NCBI GenBank assembly: GCA_015232565.1
Contig: JADFZK010000031.1
Span: 1-37,403 of the forward strand
Source of the DNA: Candidatus Omnitrophota bacterium
GTDB lineage: Bacteria > Omnitrophota > Gorgyraeia > Zapsychrales > Fredricksoniimonadaceae
Reading direction: 5' to 3'
DNA length: 37,403 nt
Shown here piece by piece: positions 8,758 to 16,309 of the stretch. Made by a program: the position numbers and the translations under genes. How positions within the stretch are numbered: the stretch's first letter is position 1; every line of letters starts with the position of its first letter. The notes under the pieces are model-generated. The model saw nothing but the letters and a program-made list of their open reading frames with translations, ran no database searches and was not told the origin of the DNA.

Positions 8758-9993
8758 ATGAAAGAACGCGTGCTTTTGGGAATAGTTGATTTTAAGGAAA
8801 GAAATCCCTGGCCTTTGCACCAGACGGGTTATGAAATGGAAGAGCTGGTTAAGGCTTGTAACGGCCAGGTGGCGGGCAAGGTGATGTGTCCGGCGCATCC
8901 GCCGGAAGCGTCCACTCTTATACACAAGGGCAAGGTGCAGGAGCTGGCCGGGTTGGTTACGGCGCTGGAGGCGAATATGGTTATATTCAGCTCCGAGCTT
9001 AAAGGCCGGCAACAGCGTGAGTTGGAAGAAGCCCTGGGCGTAAGGGTGCTGGACCGCACCCAGTTGATACTGGATATTTTTGCCCGCCGGGCCACGTCTT
9101 TGGAAGGCAAATTACAGGTGGAGCTGGCCCAGCTGGAGTATCGCTTGCCGCGTTTGTCCGGGAATTACGAGGGGCTTTCCCGGCAGGGCGGCGGCATTGG
9201 TACCAGCGGGCCCGGTGAAACCAAGCTGGAAACCGACCGGCGGCGTATTGAACAGCGCGTGGACAAGATCAAAAAAGAGCTGGTGGAGGTTACCCGTTCG
9301 CGTCAGGTCAAGCGCAAGAAGCGCCAGGGCCGTTATGTTCCGCTGATCTCTTTGGTGGGCTATACCAACGCCGGCAAATCGACTTTGCTGAATACTATCA
9401 CCGATGCCGAGGCGGTTACCAAGGACGGGTTGTTCACCACCCTGGATTCGCTGGCGCGCCAGTGTAACTTGCCTAACCGGCAGAAAGTGGTTTTTTCGGA
9501 CACGGTGGGCTTCATGCATGACCTGCCGCATAACCTTATTGAGGCTTTTAAGGCCACGCTGGAAGAAGTGCAAAGTGCCGACCTTTTATTGCACGTGCTC
9601 GACGTAAGCAATCCGGAGTACCTGAATTTCAAGATATCGGTCGATAGCGTGTTGGAGCAGATCGGGGCTCTTAACAAGCCCACTATTCTGGTGTTAAACA
9701 AGATCGACCTGGTGGCCGACAAGGGCCTTATTGTGGACGCGCATCGCAAATTCGAGAACACGGTGGAGATATCCGCGTCTGCCAAATTTAATATCGGCGC
9801 GCTGTTAAGCCTGGTGGAGGATTTTCTCGCTGAGCAGGTGGCGGAGATCAACGTGGTTTTACCCATGGCCCGCATGGACCTGGTGCGCCTGGCGCACACG
9901 GAGGGCGATGTGATACTGGAAGAATACGGCGCCGACGGCATTCACCTGCACGCCCGCGTCCCGGCGCACCGCGCGGAGCTTTTTCAGCAGTGA
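8758..9993 (+). CDS. hflX: ribosome-associated GTPase HflX
   Basis: 411 residues. The N-terminal HflX domain carries the GGxGTxGPGETKLExDRR glycine-rich motif (here GGGIGTSGPGETKLETDRRR) followed by a coiled-coil, then the GTPase domain with G1 GYTNAGKST (about 201-209), G3 DTVGF and G4 NKID, and a short C-terminal domain. HflX splits stalled ribosomes or 100S dimers, often under heat stress, which fits its place just upstream of a heat-shock locus. The ribosome-binding site GGAGG lies 5-6 bases before the ATG. The family member is complete with no missing GTPase motif. Confidence 0.96.
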   Translation: MKERVLLGIVDFKERNPWPLHQTGYEMEELVKACNGQVAGKVMCPAHPPEASTLIHKGKVQELAGLVTALEANMVIFSSELKGRQQRELEEALGVRVLDRTQLILDIFARRATSLEGKLQVELAQLEYRLPRLSGNYEGLSRQGGGIGTSGPGETKLETDRRRIEQRVDKIKKELVEVTRSRQVKRKKRQGRYVPLISLVGYTNAGKSTLLNTITDAEAVTKDGLFTTLDSLARQCNLPNRQKVVFSDTVGFMHDLPHNLIEAFKATLEEVQSADLLLHVLDVSNPEYLNFKISVDSVLEQIGALNKPTILVLNKIDLVADKGLIVDAHRKFENTVEISASAKFNIGALLSLVEDFLAEQVAEINVVLPMARMDLVRLAHTEGDVILEEYGADGIHLHARVPAHRAELFQQ

Positions 9994-10076
9994 GATTATC
10001 TAACTATTCTGGAAAGATCTTCTTGACAGAGTAATGATCTGATGTTATTCTTGAAACGTAGCTCGGGAGCTTTGAT

Positions 10077-10361
10077 ATGCGGCCGGATAAAAGACTGAAT
10101 GATTTTGAAGTCAGGATCGACCCGCAGGCTCCGCTCTTTGTGATAGGCGTGGCGTCGGATATGGTGGGGGTGCCTATTTGGACCTTGCGCAAACTTGACG
10201 AGATGGGCGTGGTCACACCCCAGAGAGTGGGTGTGCGCACACGTTGTTACTCCCAGGTGCAGATCCGGCGGCTTTCTTACGTGAAGTATCTAATGGAAGA
10301 GCGCCGGGTGAATATTAGCGGCGTAAAAATGATCCTGGAAATGGAAATGCCGCGCGGGTAA
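10077..10361 (+). CDS. hspR: MerR-type heat-shock repressor, HspR-like
   Basis: 94 residues: a lone MerR winged-helix domain. The order LFVIGVASDMVGVPIWTLRK, then EMGVVTPQRVG, then RRLSYVKYLMEERRVNISGVKMILEME follows HspR ([27 protein letters not shown]...). There is no C-terminal effector domain, so it is shorter than actinobacterial HspR. It is placed immediately upstream of hsp20-hsp20-clpB, the classic kind of HspR regulon. GGGAG within the small palindrome AGCTCGGGAGCT (10060-10071) is the likely ribosome-binding site. A TTGACA at 10023-10028 lies upstream but lacks a convincing -10. No canonical HAIR operator (CTTGAGT-N7-ACTCAAG) is visible, so its targets are inferred. Confidence 0.78.
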   Translation: MRPDKRLNDFEVRIDPQAPLFVIGVASDMVGVPIWTLRKLDEMGVVTPQRVGVRTRCYSQVQIRRLSYVKYLMEERRVNISGVKMILEMEMPRG

Positions 10362-10378
10362 TTTTTTTTGATCTGATT

Positions 10379-10405
10379 CTGGCACTCAACGGTGTTGAGT
10401 GCTTA
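10379..10405. promoter_or_regulatory. CIRCE operator (HrcA binding site) before hsp20
   Basis: CTGGCACTC, nine bases, GAGTGCTTA. The CIRCE consensus is TTAGCACTC-N9-GAGTGCTAA; the core arms GCACTC/GAGTGC and the 9-base spacing are exact. The inverted repeat even extends inward to GCACTCAAC/GTTGAGTGC. It lies about 63 bases before the hsp20 start. HrcA is encoded 4.5 kb downstream. Confidence 0.85.
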
Positions 10406-10412
10406 AAAGGGC

Positions 10413-10431
10413 GCAAGTCGCCGGGACTTGC
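10413..10431 (+). promoter_or_regulatory. second inverted repeat in the hsp20 leader
   Basis: GCAAGTC (10413-10419), CGCC-type loop, GACTTGC (10425-10431), followed by seven A residues. It lies between CIRCE and the hsp20 ribosome-binding site. It could be a 5' leader hairpin or an operator for the adjacent HspR-like protein; the sequence alone does not decide. Confidence 0.45.
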
Positions 10432-10467
10432 CAAAAAAATATTAATTCATTAAAACGGAGGTGCTTT

Positions 10468-10938
10468 ATGTCATTTTCACCGCAAAACCAAACTGTGGTC
10501 TGGAAGAATCCATTCTTTGAAATGGAAAAACTGCACCGGGACCTGAACCATTTTTTCGAGGGCTCTCTCCCGGGGAAAGGAGGCGCCGAATCTTCTTTGC
10601 TGGCCGGTTGCTGGTCCCCGGCGGTGGACGTGGTCGACACAAAGGAAAAGGTAATAGTTAAAGTCGATCTGCCGGGTTTGAAAAAGGAAGACATCGACGT
10701 GTCCATAGAAAACGGAGTGCTCACGATCCGTGGAGAGAAAAAGCAGGAGATCGAGCATAAGAACGGGGATGTATTACGTTCGGAAAGGTATTATGGTTCA
10801 TTTTACCGGGCGTTTACCCTGCCATCCAGCGTGGATGCGGGAAAAGTAAATGCCCGTTTTGAGGACGGGGTGCTGGAGTTGTCGGTATTAAAGAAGGAAG
10901 AGTCTAAACCCAGGCAGATCAAGATCGATGTGAAATAA
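10468..10938 (+). CDS. cytoplasmic small heat-shock protein, Hsp20/alpha-crystallin family
   Basis: 156 residues. The alpha-crystallin domain runs from about residue 47 to the C-terminus, with WSPAVDVVDTKEKVIVKVDL, the LPGLKKEDIDVSIENGVLTI segment, and the family signature near the end (ARFEDGVLELSVLKKEE). A short C-terminal tail replaces the usual IxI motif. Such proteins hold unfolding clients for refolding by ClpB and DnaK, both encoded downstream. The ATG at 10468 has AACGGAGGT 6 bases ahead; the more upstream GTG at 10399 lies inside the CIRCE operator and is not a start. CIRCE control is indicated by the operator in front. Confidence 0.95.
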   Translation: MSFSPQNQTVVWKNPFFEMEKLHRDLNHFFEGSLPGKGGAESSLLAGCWSPAVDVVDTKEKVIVKVDLPGLKKEDIDVSIENGVLTIRGEKKQEIEHKNGDVLRSERYYGSFYRAFTLPSSVDAGKVNARFEDGVLELSVLKKEESKPRQIKIDVK

Positions 10939-10947
10939 GGAGCGAAC

Positions 10948-11610
10948 ATGAAAAACATTTCATATTATTCGGGCTGTTTTGTTGTAACGGGGCTTTTGGT
11001 TCTTTCAGGAGCCGGGCCAGTTCTCGGGGCTGTGCAGGCGGCAAATAACACGGCACCACAAACGATAGCAATTGAGAAAAGTGAATTACAAGCGTTGCAA
11101 GCCAGGGTCGCGGAGTTACAGGGAAAGATCGACCAGCTGGAACATAAAGCCGGGTATGATAATGATCCTTTTGCCATGATCGATTCGATGGAGCAGAATA
11201 TGCAGGCTATGTTGCTTGGGCCGTATGGCCCGGGAGCCGGGCTGGTTTTGTCGCCTAACGCCCATCGCGGGTTAGTTAACCCGGATTATGATATCAAGGA
11301 TAACGGCCGGGCTTATGAATTGATCTTCGATATGCCGGGCATGGACAAGGCCAAGATCAACGTAAGTGTGAATAATGGCTTCTTGCAGGTTTCGGGAGAA
11401 CGCTCCTCGGAATCCAGTGAAGGCCAGGGAAACAAGATGTATCGTCAACAGCGGAGTTTCGGGTATGTCTCCCGGAGTATCATGCTGCCGAAAGACGCCC
11501 GGCCAGACAGTGTGCAGGCCAAGTATGATAATGGCGTGCTTAAGGTGACAGTGGATAAAAAGGAGCCCGCGGCGCAGAAGAATGCCCCGGTGAAAGTGGA
11601 AGTGAAATAA
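10948..11610 (+). CDS. predicted exported small heat-shock protein
   Basis: 220 residues. The N-terminus has KN, a hydrophobic stretch ([18 protein letters not shown]) and a likely signal-peptidase site after VQA, so export is predicted. Residues about 40-75 form a short coiled coil ([20 protein letters not shown]). The alpha-crystallin domain follows ([40 protein letters not shown], then [16 protein letters not shown]). Most Hsp20 proteins are cytoplasmic, so a periplasmic, ATP-independent holdase is notable. AAGGAG is 5 bases before the ATG and only 9 bases separate it from the first hsp20; its stop overlaps the clpB start by one base. Lipidation is possible but the C at position 10 lacks a clear lipobox. 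Confidence 0.85.
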   Translation: MKNISYYSGCFVVTGLLVLSGAGPVLGAVQAANNTAPQTIAIEKSELQALQARVAELQGKIDQLEHKAGYDNDPFAMIDSMEQNMQAMLLGPYGPGAGLVLSPNAHRGLVNPDYDIKDNGRAYELIFDMPGMDKAKINVSVNNGFLQVSGERSSESSEGQGNKMYRQQRSFGYVSRSIMLPKDARPDSVQAKYDNGVLKVTVDKKEPAAQKNAPVKVEVK

Positions 11611-13718
11611 TGAGCCCTATGATGAATGAACCTGAGCAGGGGAACAAAAGCGCGCTGGAGCTTTATGGCCGGGACCTTACCGAGCTGGCGCGCCGGGATA
11701 AACTGGACCCGGTGATCGGGCGTGACGAAGAGATCCGCCGGGTGATCCAGGTGCTCTCGCGGCGCACCAAGAACAATCCGGTGCTGATCGGCGAGCCGGG
11801 GGTGGGCAAGACCGCCATTGCCGAGGGGCTGGCCCAGCGGGTGGTTTCCGGGGATGTACCGGAGGGGCTGAAGAACAAGAAAGTGATCACCCTCGACATG
11901 GGCGCGCTTTTGGCCGGGGCGAAATTCCGCGGGGAGTTCGAAGAAAGAATGCGCGCGGTCCTCAAGGAAGTGGAGGAGAAGGACGGCGATATCATTCTTT
12001 TCATTGATGAATTGCATACTATTGTCGGGGCCGGACGGGCGGACGGGGCTATGGACGCGTCCAACCTGTTGAAGCCGGCCCTGGCCCGGGGTACCCTGCG
12101 GTGCGTGGGCGCGACCACTCTCGACGAGTACCGCAATCATATTGAGAAAGATGCGGCGCTGGAACGGCGTTTCCAGCCGGTTCTGGTGGCCGAGCCATCG
12201 GTGGCGGATACCGTGGCGATCCTGCGCGGGTTAAAAGAGAAATATGAAGTGCATCACGGTGTGCGTATTGAAGACCGGGCACTGGTGGCCGCGGCGGTGA
12301 TGTCGGAGCGTTATATTGCGGACCGGTTTCTGCCCGACAAGGCTATTGACCTTATAGATGAAGCGGCTTCCCGTTTACGGATAGCTATCGACAGTATGCC
12401 GCAGGAATTGGACGTCAGTGAGCGCCGCCTGCGGCAGCTGGAGATCGAACGCCAGGCCCTGGCCCGCGAAAAAGACGAGGCTTCCCGCGAGCGGTTGGGC
12501 AAGATCGAGGAGGAGTTAAAAAGCCTCAAACAGCGCAACGCTTTGCTGCGCGAGCGCTGGCAGAAGGAAAAGGGCCTGATCGCGCGGATACGCCGCATCA
12601 AGTCGGAAATGGAAGAACTGCGAGCGGCCGGCGATAAAGCCGAGCGGGAAGGCGATCTGGCCCGGGCGTCCGAGATCCGTTACGGTAAACTGGTGGCTTT
12701 GACGCGCGAGTTGACAGCGGAGAATAAAGCGCTGGTGGCGGCACAGGGCGGGCAGGCGTTATTAAAAGAGGAAGTGGGCGAGGACGATATTGCCGAGGTG
12801 GTGGCCAAGTGGACCCGCATTCCGGTGGACAAATTGCGCCTGGGGGAGCAGGAAAAGCTGGTTAATATCGAGGAGCACATAAAACGCCGGGTGATCGGGC
12901 AGGACGAAGCGGTGGCGCTGGTGGCGGGTTGTGTGCGCCGGTCGCGGGCCGGGTTGTCCGATCCGCAGCGGCCAACGGGCTCTTTTATTTTCACCGGGCC
13001 TACTGGAGTGGGCAAGACCGAACTGGCCCGGGCCCTGGCGGAGTTTTTGTTTGACGACGAGCATGCTTTAATACGGTTGGACATGAGTGAGTATATGGAA
13101 AAACATTCCGTGTCGCGCCTGATCGGCGCTCCGCCGGGGTATGTGGGTTTTGAAGAGGGCGGACAGTTGACCGAAGCCGTGCGCCGCCGTCCGTACAGTG
13201 TGCTTTTGTTCGACGAGATCGAGAAAGCGCATCCGGATGTTTTTAATACATTATTGCAATTGCTGGATGACGGCCGGCTGACCGACAGCCAGGGCCGGGT
13301 GGTGAATTTCAAGAATACCATTGTTATTATGACTTCCAATCTGGGTAGTGCCGGCGATGGCCGGTCGGCCCAGGAGGCTTTGCGGGCGTTCTTTCGTCCG
13401 GAGTTCCTCAACCGGATCGATGAAGTGGTAGTGTTCCGCCAGCTGGACCGCCAGGATGTGGCGTTGATCGCGGATATCCAGCTGGGACTCCTTAAGGTCC
13501 GGTTGAGCGAGCGGCGGATCGATTTGACAGTTTCCGCGGAAGTCCGTGACTGGCTGGCCGAGGGCGGGTACGACCCGCAATTTGGCGCGCGGCCGCTCAA
13601 GCGCCTGATACAGCGCGCGGTGCAGGACAAAATAGCGTTAAAATTGCTAAAGGGTGATATCCGGGACGGACAGGCGGTCAAGATCGTGCTGAAAGACGGG
13701 GTTCCGGTTGTTCTTTGA
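11610..13718 (+). CDS. clpB: ClpB-type disaggregase lacking the N-terminal domain
   Basis: 702 residues against about 860 for full-length ClpB. The first AAA+ module begins almost at once (Walker A GEPGVGKT at 61-68, Walker B ILFIDELH). The coiled-coil M domain spans about 265-390, and the second AAA+ module has Walker A GPTGVGKT at 463-470 and Walker [12 protein letters not shown], then the D2-small domain. The missing part is the mobile Clp-N domain, as in the short ClpB isoform. The M domain and lack of a ClpP loop mark a DnaK-linked disaggregase rather than a ClpC/ClpA protease partner. The ATG overlaps the previous stop (ATAATG), so start and operon structure are clear: hsp20-hsp20-clpB. 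Confidence 0.93.
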   Translation: MSPMMNEPEQGNKSALELYGRDLTELARRDKLDPVIGRDEEIRRVIQVLSRRTKNNPVLIGEPGVGKTAIAEGLAQRVVSGDVPEGLKNKKVITLDMGALLAGAKFRGEFEERMRAVLKEVEEKDGDIILFIDELHTIVGAGRADGAMDASNLLKPALARGTLRCVGATTLDEYRNHIEKDAALERRFQPVLVAEPSVADTVAILRGLKEKYEVHHGVRIEDRALVAAAVMSERYIADRFLPDKAIDLIDEAASRLRIAIDSMPQELDVSERRLRQLEIERQALAREKDEASRERLGKIEEELKSLKQRNALLRERWQKEKGLIARIRRIKSEMEELRAAGDKAEREGDLARASEIRYGKLVALTRELTAENKALVAAQGGQALLKEEVGEDDIAEVVAKWTRIPVDKLRLGEQEKLVNIEEHIKRRVIGQDEAVALVAGCVRRSRAGLSDPQRPTGSFIFTGPTGVGKTELARALAEFLFDDEHALIRLDMSEYMEKHSVSRLIGAPPGYVGFEEGGQLTEAVRRRPYSVLLFDEIEKAHPDVFNTLLQLLDDGRLTDSQGRVVNFKNTIVIMTSNLGSAGDGRSAQEALRAFFRPEFLNRIDEVVVFRQLDRQDVALIADIQLGLLKVRLSERRIDLTVSAEVRDWLAEGGYDPQFGARPLKRLIQRAVQDKIALKLLKGDIRDGQAVKIVLKDGVPVVL

Positions 13719-13736
13719 CAAAATCAAGTTGCGCGA

Positions 13737-13764
13737 TTGAATTGCCGGGCGGGTTTGTTACAAT
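13737..13764 (+). promoter_or_regulatory. promoter giving a probably leaderless transcript
   Basis: TTGAAT (13737-13742), 16 bases, TACAAT (13759-13764). The ATG of the next gene begins only 7 bases after the -10, where transcription would start. No ribosome-binding site is visible, which agrees with a leaderless message. Confidence 0.5.
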
Positions 13765-13770
13765 ACTGGC

Positions 13771-14835
13771 ATGCTAAACGGTGCGATCATTCTGGCTTTG
13801 GTAATCTTGGGCGCTTGCGCCAGTGCGCCGGCCTGGGCTGGCCAGGCCATGAAGGACGGCTTTTACGACGAGCTGGACGCGCACGGCGGGCTGGTGCGCA
13901 CGGTGGAGTACCAGCTGGGGGTGGCGCACGGGCGGTTTCGTGAGTTTTATCCCGACGGCCTTTTGCGGGCCAGCGGCACTTACCTTAACGGCCGGCTCAA
14001 CGGGATGCTGATGGAATATTATCCCGACGGCAAGCCTAAGGCCAAAGTGTTCTATCGGGACGGAATATTGCACGGGATCAATACCAGCTATTATCCCACC
14101 GGCCGGATCCGGATCGAGGAGCCTTATATCGCCGGCTGGAAAGACGGCGTGGCGCGGGAATATTCTCCGGACAGTACGCTGGTCTTCGAGCGCCAGTACC
14201 GCCATAACCAGGAAGACGGGATAACCCGCAAGTATTATGCTTCCGGCGGGGTATACCGGGAATACGATTACCGTAACGGTGTTCAGCATGGCAAGATCCG
14301 GGAATATTTTCCGGACGGCAAGCTGAAAGGCGTGTACCAGTCCTCCGAAGGTAAACGCAGCGGGGCGGGCCGGGAATATGCGGCTACCGGAGAGCTTTTG
14401 AGCGAAGGGTTCTACGAGAACGATGTTTTGAATGGCCTGGTGAAATTCTTTTACCCGAGCGGTAAATTGCGCAGCCGGGTGAATTACACCGCGGGTAAAA
14501 TGGAAGACCCCGCCTGGCGCGAATATTACGAGAGCGGCGCGGTGCACTGGCTGGTCCCGGTCAAGAACGACAGCAAGGAAGGCCCCGGCCGGGAATATTA
14601 CGCCGATGGCGTTCTTAAATGTGCGGGGCTGTTTCAAAATAATGAACGGGCGGGCATCTTTAAGGTGTATGATATAAAGGGAGTGTTGGCGAGCGAAGAG
14701 ACCTACGAGTCCGGGCGGCTTACGCGCTGGGTGGAGTTATTCCCGTCGGGCAAGGTGAAGAGTGACCAGTATTTCTTTGTTGAGGACATGAAGCCTGCGG
14801 GGACAAACGAGGCGGCGCGGCCAGGGACGCAGTAA
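13771..14835 (+). CDS. exported MORN-type (YwqK-like) repeat protein
   Basis: 354 residues. An N-terminal hydrophobic stretch (AIILALVILGACASAPAWA) looks like a signal peptide, cleavable after AWA; LGAC could alternatively be a weak lipobox. The rest is about a dozen 22-24-residue repeats with the pattern G-x-x-REYYPDGxLKxxxxYxNGxxxG, the MORN_2 repeat found in YwqK-like proteins. These form extended beta-sheet surfaces, and function is usually unknown. The gene sits between clpB and hrcA with its own promoter, so a stress or envelope role is only suggested by position. The start is the ATG seven bases after the -10; no other initiation codon gives a signal peptide. Confidence 0.8.
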   Translation: MLNGAIILALVILGACASAPAWAGQAMKDGFYDELDAHGGLVRTVEYQLGVAHGRFREFYPDGLLRASGTYLNGRLNGMLMEYYPDGKPKAKVFYRDGILHGINTSYYPTGRIRIEEPYIAGWKDGVAREYSPDSTLVFERQYRHNQEDGITRKYYASGGVYREYDYRNGVQHGKIREYFPDGKLKGVYQSSEGKRSGAGREYAATGELLSEGFYENDVLNGLVKFFYPSGKLRSRVNYTAGKMEDPAWREYYESGAVHWLVPVKNDSKEGPGREYYADGVLKCAGLFQNNERAGIFKVYDIKGVLASEETYESGRLTRWVELFPSGKVKSDQYFFVEDMKPAGTNEAARPGTQ

Positions 14836-14841
14836 GAGGAT

Positions 14842-14870
14842 TTGACATTAGGCGTTCTTTTTTTTATAAT
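14842..14870 (+). promoter_or_regulatory. consensus sigma70 promoter of hrcA-grpE-dnaK-dnaJ
   Basis: TTGACA (14842-14847), 17 bases including a T run, TATAAT (14865-14870): both hexamers are perfect and the spacing is ideal. A CIRCE-like site starts 7 bases after the -10, across the expected start of transcription, as in other hrcA operons. Confidence 0.9.
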
Positions 14871-14876
14871 CCCGCG

Positions 14877-14903
14877 CTGGCAAAGAGATATCAAGAGTGC
14901 TAA
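14877..14903. promoter_or_regulatory. degenerate CIRCE element before hrcA
   Basis: The right arm GAGTGCTAA (14895-14903) is a perfect CIRCE half-site. The left arm, at the correct 9-base spacing, reads CTGGCAAAG and keeps only GCA of the core; it shares CTGGCA with the CIRCE before hsp20. Position over the transcription start supports a real but weaker HrcA operator. Confidence 0.65.
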
Positions 14904-14915
14904 ATGAGGAAAAAT

Positions 14916-15647
14916 ATGGTCCGAACCAATCAGCGGCAACGCAAAGATATTGTTCTTACCATGGTAGTTCAGCAGTACATTCGTACTGATGCGCCGGTGA
15001 GTTCTGCTTTCATAGCTGAAGGTTATGAAGACGGGATAAGTTCCGCCACTATCCGCAATATCCTGGCGGATCTGGAGAGTGACGGCTATTTGACCCATCC
15101 GCATACTTCGGCCGGGCGTATACCGACCCAGCGCGGGTACCGTTACTTTGTGGATTTCCTGATGCGCGAGATCGCCTTGGTAGAGGAAGAGCGGCATAGG
15201 ATCCAGCGGGAATACGAGCAGGGCGTGCGGGAGCTGGAGCTTTTGATGGAGCGGACCTCGGCGATCATTTCGGACCTGACGCATTGCGCGAGCATAGTTA
15301 CTTTGGACGGGTATCCCCGGACTTATTCTTTTCGCGGCACCAATTATCTGGCCGAGCAGGTGGGTGCGCTGGGCTTGCGCAAAATGGCGTGTATTTTGAA
15401 GGCGCTGGAAGAAAAAGAGCGGATCCTGGAGGTGTTGCGCCGGGACCTGGATAAAAAGATCAAGATCTATATTGGCCAGGAAACGGCGTGTGTGGATTTT
15501 GATGATTGCGCCATGGCGGTATCGCATTTTAAGACCCGCGGCGGAACTGCGGGGCATATGGCGGTGCTGGGGTCCACCCGGATGGATTACGCGCGGGTGG
15601 TTTCGGCCCTGGAATATGTATCGGAACTAATGAGAGAGTTGGATTGA
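14916..15647 (+). CDS. hrcA: heat-inducible transcription repressor HrcA, short form
   Basis: 243 residues from this start (247 from an in-frame ATG at 14904), against about 340 in the family. The winged helix is intact (RQRKDIVLTMVVQQYIRTDAPVSS, SSATIRNILADLESDGYL, HTSAGRIPTQRGYRYFVD), and the C-terminal GAF-like part is present (IKIYIGQETACVDFDDCAMAV, LGSTRMDYARVVSALEYV). About 100 residues between HCASIVTL and TNYLAEQ are missing; this is the inserted dimerising domain region. The reading frame is continuous with no sign of frameshift. The ATG at 14916 is preferred because AGGA lies 5 bases ahead; the one at 14904 abuts the CIRCE half-site. It represses chaperone genes by binding CIRCE and is autoregulated here. 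Confidence 0.92.
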   Translation: MVRTNQRQRKDIVLTMVVQQYIRTDAPVSSAFIAEGYEDGISSATIRNILADLESDGYLTHPHTSAGRIPTQRGYRYFVDFLMREIALVEEERHRIQREYEQGVRELELLMERTSAIISDLTHCASIVTLDGYPRTYSFRGTNYLAEQVGALGLRKMACILKALEEKERILEVLRRDLDKKIKIYIGQETACVDFDDCAMAVSHFKTRGGTAGHMAVLGSTRMDYARVVSALEYVSELMRELD

Positions 15648-15651
15648 ACTT

Positions 15652-16200
15652 ATGGCTGATGAAGATATGGCTGGCGCCCAGGAAGCGCTAAAAGAAACAG
15701 CGGCGGGTGAGAACGCCAATGGCGGCCAGGCTCCGGGGGAAATACCCGAGGCGCCGGGTTTGCAAAAAGAACTGGTGGAGGCGAAAGATAAGTATCTGCG
15801 GCTTTTTGCCGAGTTTGATAATATGCGTAAACGCCATGAGCGTGAGCGTGCGGAGCTCATCAAATACGCTCATGAAGAGGTTATCATCGAATTGCTGGGT
15901 TTCTACGAGGATTTTGAGCGTTCGGTAACGGCCGCGCGGGCGAACCCGGCGGAGGGCGCGGCGCTTCTGAAGGGCGTGGAGATGGTTTTAAAGCGGATGC
16001 AGGAATTATTAAAGAAATATGAAGTGGCCGAGATCGAGGCCCTGGGCAAAAAGTTCGACCATACTTGCCATGAAGCGTTGATGGCGGTGGATTCGGACGA
16101 AATGGAAGACGGGACGGTCATGGAGGTTTTTCAGAAGGGCTATATTATGGATGGCCGGGTAGTGCGCACGGCCAAGGTAAAGGTTTCCAAAAGAAACTAA
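15652..16200 (+). CDS. grpE: nucleotide exchange factor GrpE
   Basis: 182 residues. An acidic disordered head (to about residue 38) is followed by the long dimerising helix (KDKYLRLFAEFDNMRKRHERE), the small helical bundle, and the C-terminal beta domain with the signature containing EDGTVMEVFQKGYIMDGRVVR. GrpE releases ADP from DnaK. It begins 4 bases after the hrcA stop, and with no clear ribosome-binding site it is probably translationally coupled to hrcA. The order hrcA-grpE-dnaK-dnaJ is the classic HrcA operon. A stem-loop follows before dnaK. Confidence 0.97.
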   Translation: MADEDMAGAQEALKETAAGENANGGQAPGEIPEAPGLQKELVEAKDKYLRLFAEFDNMRKRHERERAELIKYAHEEVIIELLGFYEDFERSVTAARANPAEGAALLKGVEMVLKRMQELLKKYEVAEIEALGKKFDHTCHEALMAVDSDEMEDGTVMEVFQKGYIMDGRVVRTAKVKVSKRN

Positions 16201-16250
16201 TGTTAGCCTGGCGTAAAGCCGGCTTTGGTTAATAGTAAAACAAGTGTGTA

Positions 16251-16271
16251 GGGCCGATCTGGTATCGGCCC
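16251..16271 (+). promoter_or_regulatory. intercistronic stem-loop between grpE and dnaK
   Basis: GGGCCGAT (16251-16258) and ATCGGCCC (16264-16271) form a perfect 8-bp stem with a 5-base loop. No T run follows, so a terminator is unlikely; mRNA processing or stabilisation is the more probable role. Confidence 0.5.
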
Positions 16272-16309
16272 ATGATAGAAATATCAAAATCTAGAAAAGG
16301 GGCAGGCAT

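Noticed and set aside
10399..10467. GTG at 10399 as the hsp20 start
   Set aside because: It is inside the CIRCE operator and adds non-homologous residues; the ATG at 10468 has a strong ribosome-binding site.
12680..13681. Long antisense open frame (333 codons) opposite clpB
   Set aside because: It lies wholly opposite a conserved AAA+ gene, has S/R-rich low-complexity composition and no start signals; it is a shadow of clpB codon bias.
13715..13720. TTGACA at the clpB stop codon as a -35
   Set aside because: No -10 lies at a suitable distance; the TTGAAT/TACAAT pair further on fits better.
13774..14637. Antisense open frame opposite the MORN-type gene
   Set aside because: The plus-strand frame shows clear repeats and a signal peptide; the antisense repeats simply mirror them.
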